Below are positions 1 through 5,635 of a stretch of 5,927 nt of DNA, one piece after another. The notes under the pieces were generated by a model. The model saw only the letters and a program-made list of their open reading frames with translations, was not told the DNA's origin and did not search any database. How positions within the stretch are numbered: position 1 is the stretch's first letter; each line of letters starts with the position of its first letter. The translations under genes and the position numbers were made by a program. Source of the DNA: Rhodospirillales bacterium (GTDB taxonomy: Bacteria; Pseudomonadota; Alphaproteobacteria; JAREAF01); the NCBI GenBank assembly GCA_029240475.1, contig JAREAF010000209.1, forward strand, positions 1-5,927, given 5' to 3'.

Positions 1-314
1 ATGAGCGGCAGGGTTGCCAAGCGGGCGAACAGCCCCAGGACCAGCAGGACCGGCATGGACAGCTCCGTGGCGGTGGCGAGCGGGGCGGCGATCTCGGGCG
101 GTAGGAGCGGGACCCGATACTCCTCGCGGAACAGCATGAGGGTGAATTCCCAGCTCGCGATCTTGGTCATTCCCGACTTGAAGAACACGGCGCTCACGCC
201 GACGCGGGCGAGCAGCTGGGTGATCGAGAGCGGCGTCGCTTCGAGCGCGGCGCGCGCGCGTTCGATACGATGGATGAGGCCGGTGGAAGGTGCGGCGGCG
301 GCTTGGCTCGTCAT
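1..314 (-). CDS. bufD: DoxX-family membrane protein, BufD-like (partial, C-terminus outside window)
   Basis: Only the first 104 codons are present; the gene runs off the left edge. It starts MTSQAAAAPSTGLIHRIERA. After a short cytoplasmic stretch comes a first membrane segment (about residues 32-46, LLARVGVSAVFF), then the DoxX-type F-x-S-G-x-x-K motif (FKSGMTKI, residues 45-52) followed by W55. A second hydrophobic segment begins near residue 80 (PLATATELSMPVLLVLGLFA). DoxX proteins are small four-helix inner-membrane proteins. In bufferin/gig-type operons a DoxX gene is the usual last member (BufD), and its molecular role is not established. The start codon overlaps the bufC stop by 4 nt (ATGA), and GAGGAG lies 10 nt upstream inside bufC, so translation is probably coupled. 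The family call is firm; the bufD name rests on gene order. Confidence 0.85.
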   Translation of the reverse strand, partial: MTSQAAAAPSTGLIHRIERARAALEATPLSITQLLARVGVSAVFFKSGMTKIASWEFTLMLFREEYRVPLLPPEIAAPLATATELSMPVLLVLGLFARLATLPL

Positions 315-1111
315 GGTTCGCGTACTCCTCTGTTGCGGGTTGGCAGAACGGAAAATCCGACCAGGGCCTGCTCGGCCAGGAGGCGCCGCAACGCCATGGC
401 CATGTCGAAGAAGGGATCGGCGGCCAGCCCGGCCGATCCGGCCTTCGCGAGGCAGCGGCCGTGGCGCAGGGCGGCGACGAAGGCGAAAGTGGCCGGCTCG
501 ACGGACTCGACCTCGATCTCGGCCCCGCGCCGGCGGACGATCAGCCGCGAGCCTTCCGAGCCGAGCTGGATCGGCTCGGCCGGCTTGGGGTCCTGGTGCG
601 CGGCCCAGATCCTCTCGACGGGCCAGAGGGTGCGGATGAGGCGCAGCGAGGGATCCAGCTGCAGCGTGAGGTCGGGATAGTCCACGACCGCAACCTGCCT
701 CAGGCTCTCGGTGGCGATCGGGGCCGCATCGGGAGCGTTCCGCGCCTCCATCACCGCCCATTCGAGCCGGGCGAGGTCGCCCAGATAGGGCAGGGCGCGC
801 GCGGGCTCGAAGGCGCGGATGAAATCGGGGAACTCCGCCCCGTACTCCGCCAGGCACGGCGCGGAGGGCGGATGCAGCCGGATGAACGCATCGGCCGCAT
901 AGCCGAAGAAGCGCGCATCGACCACGCGGCAGACCACGGGGAAGTTGGCCTTCAGCGCCTCCGTCAGCGAGGTGAGGATGTGATGCTGGTGGATGCGCAG
1001 GCGCGCCTCGGCCTCGCCTTCCTCGCCGAGGATGGCGGCGATGATCTCCGGCCGGCTGCGGCCGAGCACGGCGAGGCGCACGCCGTTCTGAAGGTCAGGC
1101 AACTTGAGCAT
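311..1111 (-). CDS. bufC: DUF2063 protein, BufC-like partner of the MNIO enzyme
   Basis: 266 residues. The N-terminal DUF2063 domain (about residues 6-100) is recognisable: a helix with RLRIHQHHILTSLTEAL (38-53), then FPVVCRVVDARFFGYAADAF (57-76), then HPPSAPCLAEYGAEFPDFI (80-98). The C-terminal half is a mixed alpha/beta domain without a motif I can name (for example LTLQLDPSLRLIRTLWPVERIW, given here by its ends L148 and W169). Proteins of this family are encoded beside DUF692/MNIO enzymes and form a complex with them, helping to bind the leader of the precursor peptide; that role comes from characterised MNIO systems. The start is ATG at 1111 with GGAG 9 nt upstream. The reading frame begins 17 nt before bufB ends and its stop overlaps the bufD start, so bufB-bufC-bufD is translated as a tightly coupled block. 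The protein is cytoplasmic; no signal peptide is visible. Confidence 0.88.
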   Translation of the reverse strand: MLKLPDLQNGVRLAVLGRSRPEIIAAILGEEGEAEARLRIHQHHILTSLTEALKANFPVVCRVVDARFFGYAADAFIRLHPPSAPCLAEYGAEFPDFIRAFEPARALPYLGDLARLEWAVMEARNAPDAAPIATESLRQVAVVDYPDLTLQLDPSLRLIRTLWPVERIWAAHQDPKPAEPIQLGSEGSRLIVRRRGAEIEVESVEPATFAFVAALRHGRCLAKAGSAGLAADPFFDMAMALRRLLAEQALVGFSVLPTRNRGVREP

Positions 1112-1976
1112 CGAAACTCACTCCGATGGCCGAGGCGCTCCGCACGCGGTCGGCCGCGCGCGCTTCCGCCGCCAGGACGGACAGGGCTGGAATGTTGCTG
1201 TCCCACTCGATCAGGGCAGGCGCGTGCGGGAACCGCCGGACGGCCTCGGCGAACAGCTCCCAGACCGGCTCGGCGACGTGGTCGCCGTGATCGTCGATGA
1301 GGATCTCGCCGCCGCCATCGATGGGGTTGCGGGCGTGGCCGGCGAGGTGGATCTCGCCCACGGCATCGGCGGGAACGGCATCGAGCCAGCGCAGCGGATC
1401 GGCGCCGCAATTGTGTTGGGTGACATGGAGGTTGTTGACGTCGCAGAGGATGCCGCAGCCGGTGGCGCGCACCAGCTCGGCGAGGAACTCCGCCTCGGGC
1501 ATCGCGCTGTGGCGCCAGCTCAGATATCGGGACGGATTCTCGATCAGGAGCCTGCGGCCGAGCGCCTCCTGCACCCGCGCGACGTTGCGCGCGGTGATGC
1601 GGAGCGCCTCCTCGGTGTAGGGCAGCGGCAGCAGGTCGTTGAGATAGGCGCCGCCGGCCGAACTCCAGCTCAAATGCTCGGAGACGAGGAACGGCTCGAC
1701 CCGCAGCATCAGCGACTTCACGCGCGCGAGGTGCCGCTGGTCGATGCCGTCGGCGCTGCCGAGGGAGAGGCCCACGCCATGCAGGCTCACGGGCCGGTCG
1801 CGCCGGATGGAAAGGAGGGCGGCCGCGGCCGAGCCGCCGCCCATGTAGTTCTCCGGATGCACCTCGACCCACGGGGCCGAGGAGCGCCCCGCAACGACCT
1901 CCTCCAGGTGCGGCGCGCGCAAGCCGATGCCGGTCAGCGGCGGAAGGCAGCGGTACCTGGTCTGGAGGAGGGTCAT
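1095..1976 (-). CDS. bufB: DUF692/MNIO multinuclear non-haem iron oxidase, BufB-like
   Basis: 293 residues, the usual size for the family, folding as a TIM barrel. Family motifs appear in order: GIGLRAPH (16-23), WVEVHPENYMGGG (36-48), PVSLHGVGLSLGS (62-74), VSEHLSWSS (98-106), LNDLLPLPYT (112-121), LLIENPSRYLSW (143-154), ILCDVNNLHVTQHN (176-189), GEIHLAGH (207-214), IDDHGDHVAEPVW (227-239) and ALIEWDS (254-260). Conserved residues likely to bind the iron cluster include H66, H101, E146, D179, H184, H210, D229 and E257; the assignment is by motif, not structure. These enzymes oxidise cysteines of RiPP precursors, as MbnB and TglH do; the bufferin branch makes 5-thiooxazoles. The start is ATG at 1976, with GAGGA 7 nt upstream. 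An upstream in-frame ATG at 2090 would add 38 low-quality residues overlapping bufA, so I rejected it. The predicted substrate is the product of the preceding gene. Confidence 0.93.
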   Translation of the reverse strand: MTLLQTRYRCLPPLTGIGLRAPHLEEVVAGRSSAPWVEVHPENYMGGGSAAAALLSIRRDRPVSLHGVGLSLGSADGIDQRHLARVKSLMLRVEPFLVSEHLSWSSAGGAYLNDLLPLPYTEEALRITARNVARVQEALGRRLLIENPSRYLSWRHSAMPEAEFLAELVRATGCGILCDVNNLHVTQHNCGADPLRWLDAVPADAVGEIHLAGHARNPIDGGGEILIDDHGDHVAEPVWELFAEAVRRFPHAPALIEWDSNIPALSVLAAEARAADRVRSASAIGVSFDAQVA

Positions 1977-2019
1977 GGCGTGGTCCTCGGCCTTTCTGGG
2001 GAGAGGGGCTGGGTGCTCG

Positions 2020-2286
2020 TCAGGCCTTCGGCGAGACCGAGCCGCCGACGATCCGCTCGCAGCTGCCGGCCGGGACGTAGATCCACGCATCCGCCTGGCC
2101 GTCCCGCCGCGAGGTGCCGGCGCAGGAGGAGTTGTTGGTCTGGCAGTCGTTCTTGCCGGCCTTCACGACGCCGTAGCACTTCTCGGCCTTGAAGGTCGGG
2201 GCTTCAACGGGCTCGGCATTGGCGATGGTCGGAACGGCTAGCGCGGCGACCAGCGCTGAGGCGGCGATCATGGAAAACTTGGTCAT
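2020..2286 (-). CDS. bufA: BufA-like precursor peptide (DUF2282 family), secreted four-cysteine RiPP precursor
   Basis: 88 residues starting MTKFSMIAASALVAALAV. Residues 1-24 form a Sec signal peptide: basic start, hydrophobic core 7-20, and an A-N-A cleavage site at 22-24. The mature part has exactly four cysteines, C37, C48, C55 and C76, in the family pattern EKCYGVVKAGKNDC (35-48), then SSCAGTS (53-59) and WIYVPAGSCERIVGG (68-82). In characterised bufferins the signal peptide also acts as the leader recognised by the MNIO/DUF2063 pair. Two cysteines become thiooxazoles that bind copper and the others can form a disulfide; I recall the central pair (here C48 and C55) as the modified ones. 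The product would be exported to the periplasm and buffer copper or related metals. It is first in its operon, 43 nt before bufB, with a near-perfect AGGAGG 8 nt before the ATG, fitting a product needed in excess of its enzymes. Family membership is firm; the modification is inferred. Confidence 0.92.
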   Translation of the reverse strand: MTKFSMIAASALVAALAVPTIANAEPVEAPTFKAEKCYGVVKAGKNDCQTNNSSCAGTSRRDGQADAWIYVPAGSCERIVGGSVSPKA

Positions 2287-2451
2287 CGGTCTTTCCTCCT
2301 GATGTTCGGTTCGAGGTTTCGCGTGGGCCCGGCGTCGGCACATGCGATCGTTCCGGCCCTGGTTGGAAGCCTGCCAGCGGCCGGCGCGCGGCTGAAATGC
2401 CGTGTTCTCATTGTTTCGATAGAGGCGCGGCATCAGGTGCGGAACGGGCAT
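2287..2451 (-). promoter_or_regulatory. Upstream region of the buf operon (promoter expected, boxes not assigned)
   Basis: This 165-bp stretch lies between the terminator of the patatin gene and the bufA start, so the buf promoter should be here. I see no convincing sigma-70 boxes and no clear ECF pair of the GGAAC...CGTT type, although GGAAC occurs once on the minus strand (near 2350). No CueR/MerR-type long dyad was seen. In some relatives such operons are controlled by an ECF sigma factor encoded nearby; none is encoded in this window. Confidence 0.35.
2295..2300 (-). promoter_or_regulatory. Strong Shine-Dalgarno of bufA
   Basis: On the minus strand AGGAGG lies 8 nt before the bufA ATG. 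It matches the anti-Shine-Dalgarno core fully, unlike the weaker GAGGA or GGAG sites of bufB and bufC, and it fixes the start at 2286 rather than any upstream in-frame codon of the longer open frame. Confidence 0.8.
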
Positions 2452-2484
2452 AAAAAAGCCCCTCCGCTTCAGGAGCGGAGGGGC
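2452..2484 (-). terminator. Rho-independent terminator of the bdh-patatin operon
   Basis: A perfect 11-bp GC-rich stem (2458-2468 pairs with 2474-2484) with a 5-nt loop is followed, on the minus strand, by a run of six T (2457-2452). The T-run is on one side only, so the terminator works for minus-strand transcription. It begins about 44 nt after the patatin stop codon. It insulates the downstream bufA promoter region from read-through. Confidence 0.93.
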
Positions 2485-2528
2485 AGGGGAGCGCCGGGGA
2501 GGAAGGGCGCCGAGAAAAGCGGCGGAGG

Positions 2529-3608
2529 CTAGAGATAGGCGGTGTGGAGGTCGATCGTGGACTCCTTGCCGAGCCGCTCGAGATGCGCGGACAGCCAATC
2601 CTCGGCGGCGGCGCGGCCGGCATCCTTCAGGTAAGTGAGGAACTCCCAGTCCGCGTTGAGCTTGCTGGCGACCGAGAGCTCGGACATCGCCTTCTCGTTG
2701 GCGATGCCGTGGACCAGCATGCGCTTGAGGCTGGTGCTCTCGACCTCGCCCTCGTCGATGAGCTTGGTGACGAAGCTGATCGCGCGCATCTCGCGCATGA
2801 GCGAGGAGTTGAAGCTGATCTCGTTGATGCGGTTCAGGATCTCGGCGGCGCTCTTCGGCAGCTCCTCGCGCGTGATCGGGTTGACATGCACCACGATGAC
2901 GTCGCGGCTGTCGCAGCCATAGATCAGCGGGAAGATCGCCGGATTGCCCATATAGCCGCCGTCCCAATAGGCCTCGCCGTCGATCTCGACCGCCTGGAAG
3001 ATGAAGGGCAGGCAGCCGGAGGCGAGCACGGCATCGGGGCTCACCTCGTCATTGTCGAAGACCTTGATCTTGCCGGTGCGCACGTTGGTGGCGGAGAGGA
3101 ACAGCTTCACCTTGCAGCGGCTATGCCGAAGCGATTCGAAATCCACCGTCTGCAACAAGACGCGGCGCAGCGGATTGAGATTGAGCGGATTGAATTGATA
3201 GGGCGAAAGAAGTCGGGTCAGCAGGTCGAAGGCCAGGAAGTTGGGCGAGAATTCGAGATTGCGCAGCCCCATCAGCTTCTCAAGCGGGGTGGGTTGCAGC
3301 GGGCTGAAGGCGGCGGCATGGCTGATGCGCCGCCAGAAATTCGCGAGCGCCGTCTTCGCCCCCTCGCGCCCGCCCAGGGTCATGCCATAGGCCAGCACGC
3401 AAGCATTCATGGCGCCGGCGCTGGTCGCGCTGATCCCCTCGATCTCGATCCGCTCCTCATCCAGGAGCCGGTCGAGCACGCCCCAGGTGAAGGCGCCGTG
3501 TGCGCCGCCGCCCTGGAGGGCGAGATTGACGGTGTGGGTGGTCTCCGAAGCAACGCGCCGGGAGGTCCTCTCTCCGGCTTGCGGGCGCTTCAAGGCGGCG
3601 GTCAGCAT
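2529..3608 (-). CDS. Patatin-like phospholipase family protein with DUF3734-like C-terminus
   Basis: 359 residues from the chosen start. The patatin domain carries the oxyanion-hole motif GGGAHG (33-38), the nucleophile elbow ATSAG with S63 (A in place of the first G of the common G-T-S-A-G), and the catalytic aspartate in DGG (D216, in WDGGYMGNPAIFPL). Ser-Asp dyad hydrolases of this type cleave acyl esters. Residues about 253-350, including AAEILNRINEISFNSSLMRE (254-273), resemble DUF3734, which is found after the patatin domain in this subfamily. No signal peptide is visible, so it is probably cytoplasmic. The frame could open at a TTG (3632) overlapping the dehydrogenase stop by 4 nt, but ATG at 3608 has a good AGGGAG 7 nt upstream, so I prefer it. 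It is cotranscribed with the 3-hydroxybutyrate dehydrogenase and followed by a strong terminator. The substrate is unknown; lipid or polyhydroxybutyrate-related esters are guesses from context. Confidence 0.9.
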   Translation of the reverse strand: MLTAALKRPQAGERTSRRVASETTHTVNLALQGGGAHGAFTWGVLDRLLDEERIEIEGISATSAGAMNACVLAYGMTLGGREGAKTALANFWRRISHAAAFSPLQPTPLEKLMGLRNLEFSPNFLAFDLLTRLLSPYQFNPLNLNPLRRVLLQTVDFESLRHSRCKVKLFLSATNVRTGKIKVFDNDEVSPDAVLASGCLPFIFQAVEIDGEAYWDGGYMGNPAIFPLIYGCDSRDVIVVHVNPITREELPKSAAEILNRINEISFNSSLMREMRAISFVTKLIDEGEVESTSLKRMLVHGIANEKAMSELSVASKLNADWEFLTYLKDAGRAAAEDWLSAHLERLGKESTIDLHTAYL

Positions 3609-3615
3609 CTGGTCT

Positions 3616-3621
3616 CTCCCT
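3616..3621 (-). promoter_or_regulatory. Ribosome binding site deciding the patatin start
   Basis: AGGGAG on the minus strand lies 7 nt before the ATG at 3608. The upstream TTG at 3632 has no comparable site, so this element favours the shorter protein and leaves a 20-nt gap after the dehydrogenase stop. Confidence 0.6.
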
Positions 3622-3628
3622 GGCGTCT

Positions 3629-4453
3629 TCAATGTGCGGTCCAGCCGCCGTCGACGGGCAGCGCGGCGCCGGTGATCGACTGGGCGGTCTCGCCCGCGAG
3701 GAAAGCGGTCAAGGCGCCGATCTCCTCGACGGTGGCGAAACGCTTGTTCGGCTGCTGGGCGAGCAGCACCTTCTTGACGACCTCCTCGCGCGGCAGGTTG
3801 TGGGCGCGAGCCTGCTCGTCGATCTGCTTCTCGACCAGCGGCGTCCAGACATAGCCCGGGCAGATCGCGTTGGCGGTCACGCCGAACTCCGCGCCCTCGA
3901 GCGCGACCACCTTGGTCAGGCCGATCACGCCGTGCTTGGCGGCGACATAGGCCGACTTGAAGGGCGAGGCGACCAGCCCATGCGCGGAGGCGATGTTGAC
4001 GATCCGGCCCCAGCGCCGCTGCTTCATGCCGGCGAAGGCGGTGCGGATCGCGTGGAATGCGGCGCTCAGATTAAGCGCCAGGATCTGGTCCCACTTCGTG
4101 GCGGGAAATTCCTCGATCGGCGAGACGAACTGAATGCCCGCATTGTTGACGAGGATGTCGACCGACCCGAACCGCCGCTCGGCCGCTTGGACCATGCCGA
4201 CGACCGCGTCCGCGCGCGTCAGGTCCGCGCCGTCATAGGCCACATCGACCCGATGGCGTTCGGCGATCTCGCGCTGGATGCGCTCGATCTCCTTGGCTTC
4301 GCCGAATCCGTTCAGGAGCACATTGGCGCCAGCACCGGCGAGCGCCTGGGCGATGCCAAGGCCGATGCCGCTGGTCGATCCGGTGACGATCGCGCTGCGG
4401 CCGGCGAGGGTGCGGCCGCCGGCTCCGGCCTGCTGCGTGGATTGCGCATTCAT
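3629..4453 (-). CDS. bdhA: D-3-hydroxybutyrate dehydrogenase (short-chain dehydrogenase/reductase)
   Basis: 274 residues, classical SDR. It interconverts (R)-3-hydroxybutyrate and acetoacetate with NAD(H), in polyhydroxybutyrate and ketone-body use, in the cytoplasm. Visible features are the cofactor loop TGSTSGIG (24-31), NNAG (103-106) and the catalytic tetrad N128, S156, Y169 and K173. Numbering is exactly 14 above the characterised 260-residue Pseudomonas enzyme. The substrate-binding residues reported there (Q94, H144, K152, Q196) are all present here as Q108, H158, K166 and Q210, and the C-terminal W is W271 in VDGGWTAH. This supports true 3-hydroxybutyrate specificity and not just generic SDR activity. 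The first 14 residues (MNAQSTQQAGAGGR) are an extra, probably flexible extension. The start is ATG at 4453 with GGAGG 10 nt upstream. It is first in an operon with the patatin gene and divergent from the LysR gene. Confidence 0.95.
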   Translation of the reverse strand: MNAQSTQQAGAGGRTLAGRSAIVTGSTSGIGLGIAQALAGAGANVLLNGFGEAKEIERIQREIAERHRVDVAYDGADLTRADAVVGMVQAAERRFGSVDILVNNAGIQFVSPIEEFPATKWDQILALNLSAAFHAIRTAFAGMKQRRWGRIVNIASAHGLVASPFKSAYVAAKHGVIGLTKVVALEGAEFGVTANAICPGYVWTPLVEKQIDEQARAHNLPREEVVKKVLLAQQPNKRFATVEEIGALTAFLAGETAQSITGAALPVDGGWTAH

Positions 4454-4619
4454 GATCTCTGATCCTCCGAAGTTGTCGGCGCCGCCTATTCTTTAGGACT
4501 ACGCCCGTTCGCCTTGCTTTCTCTTGGGTCACACTGTCATGGCGATTTCATGGGTGGAAATGCCGAAACCGTATTATTTTCATGAGCGCAGATTATCGGA
4601 GTTGGGAGTCTCGGCGCCG
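4454..4619. promoter_or_regulatory. Shared divergent control region between bdhA and the LysR regulator
   Basis: 166 bp less GC-rich than the genes on either side. It holds TCATGG at 4537-4542 and again at 4548-4553 (11 bp apart, one helical turn), a palindromic TCATGA at 4580-4585 (32 bp further, about three turns), and a CCTA-N5-TAGG inverted repeat at about 4487-4499 on the bdhA side. LysR proteins usually bind such intergenic regions and control both their own gene and the divergent one. Which of these elements is the operator cannot be decided from one sequence. Confidence 0.5.
4572..4577 (+). promoter_or_regulatory. Possible -10 box for the LysR gene
   Basis: TATTAT matches the sigma-70 -10 consensus in five of six positions and would give a leader of about 35-40 nt before the ATG at 4620. 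No good -35 stands 16-18 bp upstream; instead the second TCATGG repeat occupies that place, as would fit an autoregulated or activator-dependent promoter. Weak evidence. Confidence 0.3.
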
Positions 4620-5570
4620 ATGGAGATGCACCAGATCCGGTATTTCCTGGCCGTGGCGGCCGAACTGAACTTCACGCGCGCGGCCGAGCGCTGCAACGTG
4701 ACGCAGCCCGCGCTCACCCGCGCCATTCAGAAGCTGGAGGAGGAGCTGGGCGGCCTCTTGTTCCGTCGCGAGCGGAACCTGACGCACCTCACCGACCTCG
4801 GGCAGCTGATGAAGCCGCATCTGGAGCAGGTGCTGAAGGAGACCGACGTCGCCAAGAGCACCGCGCAGAGCTTTCTCAAGCTCAAGGATGCGCCGCTCAA
4901 CCTCGGCATCATGTGCACGATCGGGCCGCTGCGCTTTGTCGGGTTCCTCAACCGCTTCCGGATGGACAATCCCGGGATCGACCTGGCCATGGTGGAAGAG
5001 ACGCCGGGGCGTCTCGCAGAGCTCCTGATGGAAGGCAAGCTCGACGTCGCGGTGATGGCGCAGCCCAGCGCGTTCGACGAGCGCTTCGTGGTGCAGCGGC
5101 TCTATCGCGAGCGGTTCGTCGTGGCGTTCCCGCCGGGCCACCGATTTGAAGCGCGCAACGCGCTGACGGTCGAAGACATCGCCGGCGAAAGCTATCTGTC
5201 GCGCATCAATTGCGAGTATCGCGACCATCTGCGCTCGATCTGCTCGGAGCGCCAGGTCGAGATCCGGGTCACCTATCGAAGCGAGCGCGAGGACTGGATC
5301 CAGACCATGGTCACGGCGGGGCTGGGCATCTGTTTCCTGCCGGAATATTCGCCGGTCTTGGCGGGATTACGCTGCCGTCCCCTGGTGGACCCCGAGGTCG
5401 CGCGCGAGGTCTGCCTCGTGACCGTCGCCGGCCGCCGCTACTCGCCCGCCGTGGCGACCTTCATAAAGGCGATCCGCGCTTATCGCTGGCCGGAGGAAGA
5501 GAGGGCCGAGGCGGCCTTGCGCGCCGCTCCCGAGTTGGCCGAACCCGCCGAATCCGGCCGGCGCTACTGA
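4620..5570 (+). CDS. LysR-type transcriptional regulator
   Basis: 316 residues. The winged helix-turn-helix is at about 4-62 (HQIRYFLAVAAELNFTRAAE, then CNVTQPALTRAIQKLEEELG, ending LFRRERN), followed by a linker helix to about 88. The periplasmic-binding-protein-like effector domain spans about 92-290 (LNLGIMCTIGPLRF at 93-106, LDVAVMAQP at 141-149, YRSEREDWIQTMVTAGLGICFLPEY with its ends at 219 and 243). An Ala/Glu-rich tail follows W290. The start MEMHQIRYF is the usual beginning of this family; the frame could extend upstream to a TTG at 4524, but that part looks non-coding and overlaps the control region. GGGAG lies 11 nt upstream. Cysteines C198 and C208 flank EYRDHLRSI, close to the OxyR redox-pair positions. 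Divergent from bdhA, it is the likely regulator of bdhA-patatin; the effector is unknown. Confidence 0.92.
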   Translation: MEMHQIRYFLAVAAELNFTRAAERCNVTQPALTRAIQKLEEELGGLLFRRERNLTHLTDLGQLMKPHLEQVLKETDVAKSTAQSFLKLKDAPLNLGIMCTIGPLRFVGFLNRFRMDNPGIDLAMVEETPGRLAELLMEGKLDVAVMAQPSAFDERFVVQRLYRERFVVAFPPGHRFEARNALTVEDIAGESYLSRINCEYRDHLRSICSERQVEIRVTYRSEREDWIQTMVTAGLGICFLPEYSPVLAGLRCRPLVDPEVAREVCLVTVAGRRYSPAVATFIKAIRAYRWPEEERAEAALRAAPELAEPAESGRRY

Positions 5571-5587
5571 CCGTCCTTCGGCCCGAT

Positions 5588-5628
5588 CGGCTGCGGCTAG
5601 GATGTCGCCGAGCGGCTGCGGGTAGGAT
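5588..5628. repeat. 16-bp imperfect direct repeat in the convergent intergenic spacer
   Basis: The 16-bp unit at 5588-5603 recurs at 5613-5628 with one mismatch (C5597 versus G5622), 25 bp apart. It sits in the 65-bp gap between the LysR stop and the stop of the convergent glycine-rich gene. Short arms CCGATC (5583-5588) and GATCGG (5626-5631) flank the repeat as an inverted pair. No T-run accompanies them, so I do not call a terminator. Confidence 0.7.
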
Positions 5629-5635
5629 CGGGGCT

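Noticed and set aside
1977..2030. GGCCT/AGGCC pairing between the end of bufA and the bufB leader as an attenuating hairpin
   Set aside because: Only a 5-bp stem with a loop of about 29 nt; expected by chance in GC-rich DNA.
290..2192. Large plus-strand open frames antisense to the buf operon
   Set aside because: Composition is Arg/Gly/Ala-rich with no family motifs, while DUF692, DUF2063 and DoxX motifs are unmistakable on the minus strand.
2415..2440. Minus-strand GCACCT-N16-CGAA as a possible ECF sigma promoter for bufA
   Set aside because: Only about half the -35 positions agree with the SigF-type motif as I remember it, and the location leaves a leader of over 100 nt. Not enough to call.
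2020..2967. Longer 315-codon frame that includes bufA at its end
   Set aside because: The extra N-terminal part is antisense-frame noise through the patatin gene and the terminator; the signal peptide and AGGAGG fix the real start at 2286.
2544..3854. Long plus-strand open frame antisense to the patatin and dehydrogenase genes
   Set aside because: Typical high-GC shadow: the translation has no recognisable domain, and the minus strand carries clear catalytic motifs over the same stretch.
4514..4541. TTGCTT with a TGTCAT or GTCATG downstream as a sigma-70 promoter for the LysR gene
   Set aside because: Spacing is 15-16 bp and the -10 match is poor; TATTAT at 4572 is a better -10 but lacks a -35.
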